Under the pieces are notes generated by a model. The model did no database searches. It was not told the origin of the DNA and was given only the letters and a program-made list of their open reading frames with translations. A stretch of DNA of 6,615 nucleotides from Balneolaceae bacterium (lineage in GTDB: Bacteria > Bacteroidota > Rhodothermia > Balneolales > Balneolaceae), in assembly GCA_007127395.1 (NCBI GenBank), contig SKZL01000105.1:1-6615 (forward strand). The letters run 5' to 3'. The stretch's first letter is position 1, and each line of letters begins with the position of its first letter. The translations under genes were made by a program, and so were the position numbers. Below are positions 1 through 6,061 of this stretch, one piece after another.

Positions 1-1420
1 CCTGCCAGTCGGTGTGAAAAAATTTACCGCGGATTCTGTCAGTTCGTTCATATGTGTGTGCTCCGAAATAGTCGCGCTGAGCCTGAATCAGGTTTGCGGG
101 TAGTTTTTCAGTTCGCAGCGTATCATACTGATTCAGTGCAGCACTCATACATGTAGCAGGGATTGCTTCATCGGTTGCAAGTTTAACGGTTTTTCGCCAA
201 CCCTCTTTCAACTTGTCAAATGATGTCGTGTAAAAACCCGACAATATGAGATGCTCCAATGAAATCTCACTTTGATATGATTTTCTGATCTCATTTAAAA
301 GGTCAGACCGGATGATACATCCACCTTGCCAAATCAATGCTATAGACGCCGGATCAATACCCCAGTTATTCTCCTTACTTACGGATGTGATCAGATGGAA
401 CCCTTCAGCATAGGCGATCATCCTGGAGGCGAACAGTGCCTGTGCCAGTGAGTGAAGAACCTGCTCCCGATCTGCATCGCCATAAAGTTGTGGTTTACTC
501 CCCCGGTTAGCAACCTCTCTTCGCAATTCTGTCATCGAGGATGAAAATCTCGAATAGACAGCCTGTGTGATCACAGGAAGAGGAATTCCTGCATCCAATG
601 CTGTAACTGCTGTCCATTTCCCGGTACCTTTTTGTCCGGCTGCATCCAGAATTTTGTCAATAAGAGGAAAACCGTCGTCATCCTTTACTTTTAAAATATC
701 GGAGGTAATTTCTATCAGATAACTATCCAGTTCAGTTTCAGTCCAATCCCGGAATGTTTCAGAAATCTTTGCAGAATTCATTCCAAGAACACTTTTCATG
801 ATATGGTATGATTCTGCTATCAGTTGCATATCTGCATACTCGATACCGTTGTGCACCATTTTTACGAGGTGGCCTGATCCCTCATTTCCCATCCATGCAC
901 AACATGGTGAACCGTCAAAAGCTGTTGCAGCAACTTTTTTTAGCATCGGTTCAAGAACAGGCCACGCTTTTTTGTTTCCACCGGGCATTAATGAGGGCCC
1001 ATTTCGAGCACCCTCTTCGCCCCCTGATACTCCCATACCTACAAACAGAACTCCGGTACAATCTAATTTTCTGATTCTTCGATTTGTATCTGTGTAGTTT
1101 GAATTACCACCGTCGATCAGAATATCATTTTCATTCAGAAAAGGCATGAGTTCATCAATTACCAAATCAACAGGCTCTCCGGCTTTCACCATCAACAATA
1201 TCTTTCGAGGTGATTCCAGCGAATCAACAAATTTTTCAACCGTCTTGGCTCCATAAAAATGTTTGCCTAAACCCTCAAAGGCCAAAAACTCATCAACGAT
1301 AAATTTTTCACCCGGTGCTTCTCTATTGTAGACGGAAACAGAGTAACCCTTTTCTTCAAAATTCAGTGCTAAATTTTTCCCCATTACACCGAGGCCATAG
1401 ATCCCAATTTGGCTGTTCAT
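1..1420 (-). CDS. gnd: 6-phosphogluconate dehydrogenase (decarboxylating), 3' end cut by window edge
   Basis: Oxidatively decarboxylates 6-phosphogluconate to ribulose 5-phosphate and CO2 in the cytosol, reducing NADP+ or NAD+ (oxidative pentose phosphate pathway). The frame is open from the ATG at 1420 to the left edge, giving 473 residues. The order is an N-terminal Rossmann domain with GLGVMG at 9-14 and the coenzyme-loop NR at 32-33, then MVKAGEP near 77-83, DGGNSNYTD near 103-111, GVSGGEEGARNGPSLMPGG near 130-148, the catalytic stretch GHLVKMVHNGIEY at 183-195 (K187 and E194 expected to be catalytic), GQKGTGKWT at 262-270, and C-terminal LPANLIQAQRDYFGAHTYER followed by FFHTDW. The family usually ends within a few residues of FHTxW, so only the last few residues and the stop are missing. 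It lies 68 bases downstream of gntK on the same strand and is probably co-transcribed with it. No Shine-Dalgarno is visible; the upstream bases are A/T only apart from scattered C. GxGxxG and Glu34 make coenzyme preference uncertain. Confidence 0.96.
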   Translation of the reverse strand, partial: MNSQIGIYGLGVMGKNLALNFEEKGYSVSVYNREAPGEKFIVDEFLAFEGLGKHFYGAKTVEKFVDSLESPRKILLMVKAGEPVDLVIDELMPFLNENDILIDGGNSNYTDTNRRIRKLDCTGVLFVGMGVSGGEEGARNGPSLMPGGNKKAWPVLEPMLKKVAATAFDGSPCCAWMGNEGSGHLVKMVHNGIEYADMQLIAESYHIMKSVLGMNSAKISETFRDWTETELDSYLIEITSDILKVKDDDGFPLIDKILDAAGQKGTGKWTAVTALDAGIPLPVITQAVYSRFSSSMTELRREVANRGSKPQLYGDADREQVLHSLAQALFASRMIAYAEGFHLITSVSKENNWGIDPASIALIWQGGCIIRSDLLNEIRKSYQSEISLEHLILSGFYTTSFDKLKEGWRKTVKLATDEAIPATCMSAALNQYDTLRTEKLPANLIQAQRDYFGAHTYERTDRIRGKFFHTDWQ

Positions 1421-1488
1421 TTGATTGATTAATTATTTATAAAAATAGTTCAATGGTGTGTTGTATGATACAGATTGTAAAACGGAAT
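1421..1488 (-). other. gntK-gnd intergenic spacer
   Basis: This 68-base A/T-rich gap lies between the gntK stop and the gnd start, on the same strand. I see no hairpin followed by a T-run that would separate the two transcripts and no convincing -35/-10 pair at normal spacing, which supports co-transcription. The stretch just before the gnd ATG lacks a Shine-Dalgarno sequence. Confidence 0.4.
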
Positions 1489-1980
1489 TTAACTGAGATT
1501 TTTTAAAATCTCGCCGAGAATCGATTCCGGTCGCTCCTCGATTTTTACTGTAATAGAATCGTCCGGTTCCTCTAAATCGCGGAATTGTGAGTCCAACAGC
1601 TCCGGGGGCATATAGTGATCATCACGATTTTTTAATCGATTATAAATCAACTCTTTGCTTCCTTTCAGATAGATGAATGTAATTTGATTGTTTCCCTTGT
1701 TTTCACTTTTTTCCAACTCATTTCTGTACTGTTTTTTTAATGCTGAACAGGCAAGAACTGCACCACTGTTTTTATTCCATTCTGAAATCAGTTCAGATAA
1801 TTTCTTCAACCAGGGTTTACGATCATCATCATTTAAGGGTTTTCCATTTCTCATTTTTTTGATGTTTGAAGGCGGATGAAAATCATCGGCATCAAAAAAC
1901 GGAACGTTTAAATGGGTTGCCAGCATTTTACCAATTGTTGTTTTTCCACATCCGGAAACACCCATAACAATATAAACCAT
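1489..1980 (-). CDS. gntK: Gluconokinase (GntK/IdnK-type carbohydrate kinase)
   Basis: Phosphorylates D-gluconate with ATP to 6-phosphogluconate, the substrate of the next gene's product; cytosolic. The 163-residue protein has the length of a single-domain gluconokinase of the P-loop NMP-kinase-like fold. Visible motifs in order are the Walker A loop GVSGCGKT at 7-14, DADDFHPPSNIKKM at 30-43 (sugar-binding segment), GKPLNDDDRKPWL at 46-58, ACSALKKQYRNEL at 77-89, and R115 with the RDDHYMPPELLDSQF lid-like segment at 119-133, followed by LEEPD. All family hallmarks are present and the gene looks intact. The ATG at 1980 is chosen because the protein then begins five residues before the P-loop, as usual; only a weak AGAG lies upstream. 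It precedes gnd by 68 bases, so the pair forms a gluconate-to-ribulose-5-phosphate module. No gluconate permease or edd gene is in the window. Confidence 0.96.
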   Translation of the reverse strand: MVYIVMGVSGCGKTTIGKMLATHLNVPFFDADDFHPPSNIKKMRNGKPLNDDDRKPWLKKLSELISEWNKNSGAVLACSALKKQYRNELEKSENKGNNQITFIYLKGSKELIYNRLKNRDDHYMPPELLDSQFRDLEEPDDSITVKIEERPESILGEILKNLS

Positions 1981-1992
1981 ACACTCTATTTG

Positions 1993-2012
1993 TTCAGATC
2001 ACTTCAGTTCAC
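1993..2012. repeat. Tandem 10-bp direct repeat upstream of gntK
   Basis: Two adjacent 10-base units, TTCAGATCAC (1993-2002) and TTCAGTTCAC (2003-2012), differ at one position. They lie 13-32 bases before the gntK start, at or just after the likely transcription start. One-helical-turn spacing would place both units on the same face of the DNA, as expected for a regulator binding site. No known operator was recognised. Confidence 0.4.
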
Positions 2013-2024
2013 TCATTACATGAG
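2012..2024. repeat. Short inverted repeat upstream of gntK
   Basis: Perfect 5-bp arms CTCAT and ATGAG flank TAC. The element abuts the tandem repeat and overlaps the candidate -10 at 2013-2018. It may be part of an operator, but its small size means chance is quite possible. Confidence 0.25.
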
Positions 2025-2054
2025 AATTATGAAAGTACAATTTAACTGGTTGAA
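2013..2054 (-). promoter_or_regulatory. Candidate promoter(s) for gntK-gnd
   Basis: Two overlapping weak promoter candidates read toward gntK. One has -35 TTCAAC (complement of 2049-2054), a 17-base spacer and -10 CATAAT (complement of 2026-2031). The other has TTGTAC (complement of 2035-2040), a 16-base spacer and TAATGA (complement of 2013-2018). Either would start transcription some 25-40 bases before the gntK ATG. This is by-eye matching only. Confidence 0.27.
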
Positions 2055-2124
2055 CCTTGAAAATAGAGAATGTTAGTCGAAAACTGAACACTCATTTGGT
2101 TTGGTGATTTCACAGTTTCAATTA

Positions 2125-2142
2125 CTGTATGTAAAGATACAG
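2125..2142. repeat. Inverted repeat in the spacer after the anti-sigma-like gene
   Basis: Perfect 6-bp arms CTGTAT (2125-2130) and ATACAG (2137-2142) flank a 6-base loop. It lies about 40 bases past the stop of the anti-sigma-like gene and 145 bases before gntK. It is not followed by a T-run on either strand, so a terminator reading is weak; a protein-binding palindrome is the alternative. Confidence 0.25.
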
Positions 2143-2172
2143 CTGATTATCTGTGCAAAAAGGGGCTTAATG

Positions 2173-2196
2173 AATTACTTATTGACTTGAGTAATT
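2173..2196 (-). terminator. Weak hairpin over the end of the anti-sigma-like gene
   Basis: Perfect 7-bp arms (AATTACT and AGTAATT) flank a 10-base loop and span the last codons and the stop. On the minus strand it is followed about ten bases later by CCCC and a run of five T (near 2157-2166). The stem is entirely A/T-rich apart from one C-G pair and the T-run is offset, so this is at best a weak intrinsic terminator between this gene and gntK. Confidence 0.25.
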
Positions 2197-3084
2197 GAGC
2201 GGTTCAACCAGAGAGGCCAGATCATAACCATTATGATTTGAGACGGCAGTATACCAGGTGTTATTCCAAAGCCAGGATACAACATGATAGTTATCAATCT
2301 CAGTGACATAAAAGTCTTCCCTCTCTTTACATGCTGCTGCTGCATGACTGTTTCTGACGAGATTATTCAATGCTGAGACTTCATTCAGATCGAATGCAAA
2401 GAGGTAGATAGTTTCATTAATTTCATGCTGATGGTATTTCAGCAGTGGTGTGTTGAAGTTATCTGTAAACTCAGACATTTCAATTCCTGCAATCTCAGCT
2501 CCTTCAATATGGGGTACAGTTATCGTCAGCTGATGGTTTTCAGCTAAAAAATGTTCAGCTTCGGTAATAGATGAAAAACTGAATTGCGGATCGATTAAAT
2601 TGCCACCGCTATGTATAAAGTGTTCCAGTGAAATATTCTCTAAAATTTGAGCTGAACTGTCTATGGCAGAAGGATTAACCCTGTTCAGTATCTGAACTGT
2701 AACAAGTGTAAAAATGAGCAGTACTGCTGCTGCAGAAAGATACCTGAACAGAAGAGTGGTCGATTTTTTTTCACTTTTTGAACGGTATCCGTGATCTGTG
2801 ACGGGCTGATCTCTTCCAAGGTCCTGGGTACTGTCCAACTCTTCCTGGCTTTTCAAATTTTGTAAAGTATCCCGAATAGCTTGTTTCAAATGAGGAGGAG
2901 CAGTTTTCCTGGCCAGCTTTTCTGATAGCAACCTTTTCATCAACAGTGCGTCTTTGTATTGATTGCGCACATTTTCATTACCGGCAATAAAAGCGAAAAA
3001 TGCATCTCTCTCATCCTGGCTAGCTTCATTGTCTACAACTGCCGGCAGAATCAAGATTGCTTCTTTTTCAGTTAATTTATGCAT
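2179..3084 (-). CDS. Membrane anti-sigma-factor-like protein (degenerate zinc-finger-type N-terminus)
   Basis: This 301-residue protein has the architecture of a single-pass anti-sigma factor. An N-terminal cytoplasmic helical domain (about 5-75) is followed by a charged linker (76-110), one transmembrane helix (about 114-133, LSAAAVLLIFTLVTVQIL) and a periplasmic C-terminal domain (about 135-301). The segment LILPAVVDNEASQDERDAFFAFIAG, then APPHLKQAIRDTL at 62-74, follows the pattern of ZAS anti-sigma domains (L..YVDGEL...ER..FE.HL..C..C...PP.L). The HxxxCxxC ligands are, by my alignment, F32, N36 and V39, so zinc would not bind; the only Cys is C252. The C-terminal HVVSWLWNNTWYTAVSN (267-283) resembles the extracytoplasmic end seen in several anti-sigma proteins. 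It would hold a sigma factor inactive at the inner membrane. The start is backed by AGGA about ten bases upstream. No sigma gene is adjacent; the nearest is at 6062. The family call is by pattern only. Confidence 0.62.
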   Translation of the reverse strand: MHKLTEKEAILILPAVVDNEASQDERDAFFAFIAGNENVRNQYKDALLMKRLLSEKLARKTAPPHLKQAIRDTLQNLKSQEELDSTQDLGRDQPVTDHGYRSKSEKKSTTLLFRYLSAAAVLLIFTLVTVQILNRVNPSAIDSSAQILENISLEHFIHSGGNLIDPQFSFSSITEAEHFLAENHQLTITVPHIEGAEIAGIEMSEFTDNFNTPLLKYHQHEINETIYLFAFDLNEVSALNNLVRNSHAAAACKEREDFYVTEIDNYHVVSWLWNNTWYTAVSNHNGYDLASLVEPLNYSSQ

Positions 3085-3120
3085 TTGGTAATATCCTGTA
3101 CTGTTGAAATGCTGAGCTTA

Positions 3121-3149
3121 TTTATACTTCTGTTACCTGAAAACACCAA
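3121..3149 (-). promoter_or_regulatory. Candidate sigma-70-type promoter for the anti-sigma-like gene
   Basis: On the minus strand, -35 TTGGTG (complement of 3144-3149), a 17-base spacer and -10 TATAAA (complement of 3121-3126) are well spaced. Transcription would start near 3114, giving a leader of about 30 bases that contains the AGGA ribosome-binding site. It suggests the gene has its own promoter rather than depending on the upstream pseudouridine synthase gene. Confidence 0.42.
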
Positions 3150-3198
3150 AGGGAATAGAAACATTCATAAATTCTACCATTCAGCAGGCAGTAAGAAT

Positions 3199-3240
3199 AA
3201 AGCTGTAACTGTCTGACAGAAAATTTGTTAGGGTAGCTTT
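3199..3240 (-). terminator. Possible stem-loop terminator of the pseudouridine synthase gene
   Basis: On the minus strand AAAGCT (complement of 3235-3240) pairs with AGCTTT (complement of 3199-3204). An inner TAAC/GTTA pairing (3227-3230 with 3206-3209) encloses a 17-base loop. The structure includes the stop codon and runs into the T-rich ATTCTTA. The stem is interrupted and A/T-rich, so it is a weak candidate. Confidence 0.25.
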
Positions 3241-3923
3241 TGGATTTCAAACCGGGACCAGGGATCTGTTTTTGGAGGTATTGAACGGATACGGAGACTG
3301 TTTTTGAGAGTAGGATGGGTGATCTCGTACATATAGGCATGAAGTGCGATATCTTTTCCACGACCTTCTCCGTACTTATGATCGCCCCAAAGTGGGTGTC
3401 CCTTTTCAGCAAATTGTACCCTTATTTGATGAGCTCTTCCTGTGATTAGCAGCACTTCAACAAGCGATAAACCGCTCTTTGTATCAACTGTTCGATAGAT
3501 CAACTCAGCTTTTTTTGAATTGGCTGTTTCAGGAGAAACGGATTGAACCATGTTGTTCTGACTGTCTTTTATGAGATAGTGAGTGAGTACACCCTGTTTC
3601 CCCGGCTCACCCTGAACAATGGCGAAATATCTCTTTTTGATCTTATGTTTGCGAATCTGTTCACTGATCCTGGAGGCTGCTTTGGATGTTTTTGCAAGTA
3701 CCATTACCCCGGAGACAGGGCGGTCGAGCCGATGAAGCAGCCCCAGAAAGACATTCCCCGGTTTATCGTACTTCCTTTTCAAATAGGCTTTGCAAAGAGT
3801 CAATACATCCGGATCTCCGGTATGATCTTCTTGCGATAAGAGGCCTTTCGGTTTTGATATTGCAAGTATGTGATTGTCTTCGTAGAGTATCTCAATGTCG
3901 GGTTCAGTTTCAGTTCTGTTCAT
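3228..3923 (-). CDS. RluA-family RNA pseudouridine synthase
   Basis: Isomerises uridine to pseudouridine in rRNA or tRNA; the exact site cannot be told from sequence. The 231-residue protein is a stand-alone catalytic domain with no N-terminal S4 RNA-binding domain, so it is a short RluA/RluC-like form. It opens with IEILYEDNHILAISKPKGL (10-28), the usual first strand. The catalytic motif HRLDRPVSGVMVLAKT is at 64-79 with D67 as the nucleophile. KKRYFAIVQG (96-105), TGRAHQIRVQ (161-170), GDHKYG (180-185) and LHAY (194-197) follow in family order, so it looks complete and active. The ATG at 3923 leaves eight residues before the conserved core. No Shine-Dalgarno precedes it, and a later start would cut into the first strand. 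It is divergent from uvrC across 84 bases and upstream of the anti-sigma-like gene by 143 bases on the same strand. Confidence 0.92.
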   Translation of the reverse strand: MNRTETEPDIEILYEDNHILAISKPKGLLSQEDHTGDPDVLTLCKAYLKRKYDKPGNVFLGLLHRLDRPVSGVMVLAKTSKAASRISEQIRKHKIKKRYFAIVQGEPGKQGVLTHYLIKDSQNNMVQSVSPETANSKKAELIYRTVDTKSGLSLVEVLLITGRAHQIRVQFAEKGHPLWGDHKYGEGRGKDIALHAYMYEITHPTLKNSLRIRSIPPKTDPWSRFEIQKLP

Positions 3924-3937
3924 AATCAGACAGTTGA

Positions 3938-3968
3938 TTGGGATGAATCAGTTTTTAAAGTAGATATG
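3938..3968 (+). promoter_or_regulatory. Candidate promoter for uvrC
   Basis: TTG at 3938-3940, 20 bases, then TAGATATG at 3961-3968 approximates the Bacteroidota TTG/TAnnTTTG arrangement. Read as sigma-70 it is TTGGGA, 17 bases, TAGATA. Start would be near 3974, giving a leader of about 33 bases. Its -10/-7 element touches that of the opposing promoter. Confidence 0.32.
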
Positions 3969-3986
3969 AGAGCTTTTATCATCAAA
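3955..3986 (-). promoter_or_regulatory. Candidate promoter for the pseudouridine synthase gene
   Basis: On the minus strand TTTG (complement of 3983-3986) is followed after 20 bases by TACTTTAA (complement of 3955-3962). This resembles the Bacteroidota layout of TTTG about 19-20 bases from TAnnTTTG. It can also be read as TTGATG, 17 bases, TACTTT for a sigma-70-type promoter. Start would be near 3949, about 26 bases before the ATG. Confidence 0.32.
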
Positions 3987-4007
3987 AAATTTTAAATCAG
4001 GTTATTG

Positions 4008-5846
4008 ATGTCGATTTCACTGGAAGAAAAGGTAGCGAATTTACCTCTGCAACCCGGAGTTTATCAGTTTAAAGATAAAAGAGGAAGCTATTTATATGTA
4101 GGTAAAGCGAAAAAATTACGGAATCGAGTTCGTTCCTACTTTCAGGAGTCCAAAACGCATGATGGGCGGATCAGGGTGATGGTCAGTAAAATTACCGATG
4201 TGGAAATTATCGTAACAGATTCTGAAGCTGAGGCATTAATTCTGGAAAACCATCTGATTAAACGTCATCATCCGCGCTACAATGTAATGTACAGAGATGA
4301 TAAGTCATATCCGTACATATCGGTTACGAGTGATGAAAAACCGCGTATCTATCCAACCCGCACAGTGGTCAATGATGGGAGTCGCTATTACGGTCCTTAT
4401 GATCATGTTGGCCATATGAGAAGAATGCTTGAGACAATCAGGAAAACCTTTGATCTATGTACTTGTGCAGTTTCACCTAAAATGATCGATAAATCGAAAG
4501 GTGTACCCAGGTGGCACTCCTGTTTTGACGACTATCTTCAAAATTGCTCCGGAGACTGGGATGCGGAAGAGTACAAAGAGACCATGATCAAAGTTGAGAG
4601 GCTTCTCAGCGGTAAGACTGAAGGATTGATGAGGGAGATCAAAGAGGAGATGGAGATCGCTTCGGATGCACTGGCTTTTGAAGAGGCTGCAAAATTGCGC
4701 GACAGCTATCTGTCACTTCAAAAATACAATCAGAAAATGAAGATTGTGGATAATAAAAAAGTAGATCGGGATCTGTTTGCAATCGATCTGGACGATGAAC
4801 TGGTAGAAGCCTGTGGAGTGATGTTCCGGGTGAGAGAGGGGAAATTACTGGGTAAATTTCATCGTTATTTGCGGAATATTGAAGGTTTATCTCGTGAGAG
4901 CCTGATGCAATCTTTTGTTGAAGATTATTATACAGGGTCATATAAGAGTATTGGATCTGCTACACCTGATGAAGTCTATTTGAGCATCGAGATGGAAGAT
5001 GATGAACCGTTGAAAGATTATCTGTGGGAAAAACATGGGAAAAAAGTACCGATTCTTGTTCCAAAGATCGGCGAAAAGCGTCAGCTGATAGATATGGCAA
5101 TGGCCAATGCCAGACATAAACTTGGAGAGAGGCTAATTGAGGTTCAAAAAGCGGAAAAAGATCGCATACCTAAATCTGTAACCGATTTAAAGCAGTACCT
5201 TCACCTGACAAGAGTGCCAAGAAGAATTGAGTGTTTTGACAATTCAAATACGATGGGAACGGATCCTGTTGCTTCCATGGTCACATTTGTGGATGGGAAA
5301 CCCCGTAAGAGTGAATATAAAAAATTTGCCATCAGGAGTGTAGAAGGGCCAGACGATTACGCTTCAATGAGGGAGATTCTGAAAAGGAGATATGGCAAAA
5401 TTCAGAAAGAAAAACTGCAGCCACCCGACCTGATTCTTGTTGACGGCGGTAAAGGGCAGCTGAACGCAGCGCTGGCAGCACTTCAGGAGATCAACTTCAC
5501 AGGGCATTCCGATGTAGCCGGACTTGCAAAAAGATTAGAAGAGGTATTTTTACCTGACAGGGCAGATCCGGTGATGATACCGAAAAAATCACCATCTCTA
5601 AAGTTATTGCAAATGGCCAGAGATGAAGCACATAGATTTGCCATCACATATCATCGGAAAAAACGATCAGGGAGGACGGTTCAAACAGAACTTACAAAGA
5701 TTCCGGGTATCGGGAAAAAGAAGGCAGAGGAACTCTTAAAAGAGTTTGGATCTGTAAAAAAAATTAAAGAGAGTGATCTTGAAACACTTCAGGATTTTTT
5801 GGGTAGAAAAATCGGAATGGCTGTTTACAGCTATTTCAGGAGATAA
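4008..5846 (+). CDS. uvrC: UvrABC system protein C (excinuclease subunit C)
   Basis: Makes both incisions around a lesion in nucleotide excision repair, after UvrA/UvrB damage recognition. Its 612 residues match the family length. Domains in order: GIY-YIG nuclease (about 13-95; GVYQF at 17-21, YVGKAKKLRNRV at 30-41, catalytic-type E80), a Cys-rich segment (C151, C153, C172, C180), a UVR helical UvrB-binding motif (about 205-240), the RNase H-like nuclease (ECFDNSNTMGTDPVAS from 408 with D411, LVDGGKGQ with D479, DEAHRF with H542), and C-terminal tandem helix-hairpin-helix (about 562-610, IPGIGKKKAEELL). All nuclease residues are present. The ATG at 4008 is preferred because AGG lies six bases upstream; an in-frame TTG at 4005 would add one residue and sits too close. 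The odd point is that the usual fourth iron-sulfur Cys (CxGxC) is Trp184 here. It is alone in its transcription unit, 215 bases before the sigma gene. Confidence 0.97.
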   Translation: MSISLEEKVANLPLQPGVYQFKDKRGSYLYVGKAKKLRNRVRSYFQESKTHDGRIRVMVSKITDVEIIVTDSEAEALILENHLIKRHHPRYNVMYRDDKSYPYISVTSDEKPRIYPTRTVVNDGSRYYGPYDHVGHMRRMLETIRKTFDLCTCAVSPKMIDKSKGVPRWHSCFDDYLQNCSGDWDAEEYKETMIKVERLLSGKTEGLMREIKEEMEIASDALAFEEAAKLRDSYLSLQKYNQKMKIVDNKKVDRDLFAIDLDDELVEACGVMFRVREGKLLGKFHRYLRNIEGLSRESLMQSFVEDYYTGSYKSIGSATPDEVYLSIEMEDDEPLKDYLWEKHGKKVPILVPKIGEKRQLIDMAMANARHKLGERLIEVQKAEKDRIPKSVTDLKQYLHLTRVPRRIECFDNSNTMGTDPVASMVTFVDGKPRKSEYKKFAIRSVEGPDDYASMREILKRRYGKIQKEKLQPPDLILVDGGKGQLNAALAALQEINFTGHSDVAGLAKRLEEVFLPDRADPVMIPKKSPSLKLLQMARDEAHRFAITYHRKKRSGRTVQTELTKIPGIGKKKAEELLKEFGSVKKIKESDLETLQDFLGRKIGMAVYSYFRR

Positions 5847-6061
5847 TTTTGTTATTAAAGTAGCATGAAGATGTTATAGATCATCAGTTTAAGACGTATT
5901 AGATTAATTACAGGGATTGAAACCGATATCTCAGAGTTGCGTAACAATGGTTTTCACAGTGCCATCCAGATAGATCATAATTACGTACGATAGAGTGAAT
6001 GGAAAGAAACCCGATTGTGTTTTAAGAAAAGAATTAACGTATTTTATTATAATAGAACATT
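5847..6061. other. uvrC-sigma gene intergenic region
   Basis: This 215-base region has no open frame of note and no RNA gene that I recognise. There is no GC-rich hairpin plus T-run after uvrC, so where its transcript ends is unclear. A 9-base direct repeat ATAGATCAT occurs at 5876-5884 and 5970-5978. A perfect TATAAT sits at 6048-6053, only eight bases before the sigma gene ATG, without a -35 at 17 bases. TTG at 6015-6017 with TATTTTAT at 6040-6047 is a looser alternative with a 22-base gap. Confidence 0.4.

Noticed and set aside
798..1097. Two plus-strand open frames of 88-99 codons
   Set aside because: They lie entirely antisense to gnd, whose full set of conserved motifs is uninterrupted here; no family resemblance or ribosome-binding site.
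3122..3412. Minus-strand 96-codon open frame overlapping the end of the pseudouridine synthase gene
   Set aside because: It is a shifted frame of that gene's conserved C-terminus extended into the spacer, with Cys- and Ser-rich composition and no motif. The same-strand 228-aa-plus frame carries all family signatures.
3543..3925. Two plus-strand open frames of 79-98 codons
   Set aside because: Both are antisense shadows of the pseudouridine synthase gene and show no coding features of their own.
4639..4941. Minus-strand 100-codon open frame
   Set aside because: Antisense to the UVR and linker region of uvrC, with low-complexity proline/serine content and no recognisable domain.
5876..5978. 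Two copies of ATAGATCAT after uvrC as a possible repeat array or attachment site
   Set aside because: Only two 9-base copies 94 bases apart in A/T-rich DNA, with no mobile or integrase gene nearby; chance is enough to explain them.
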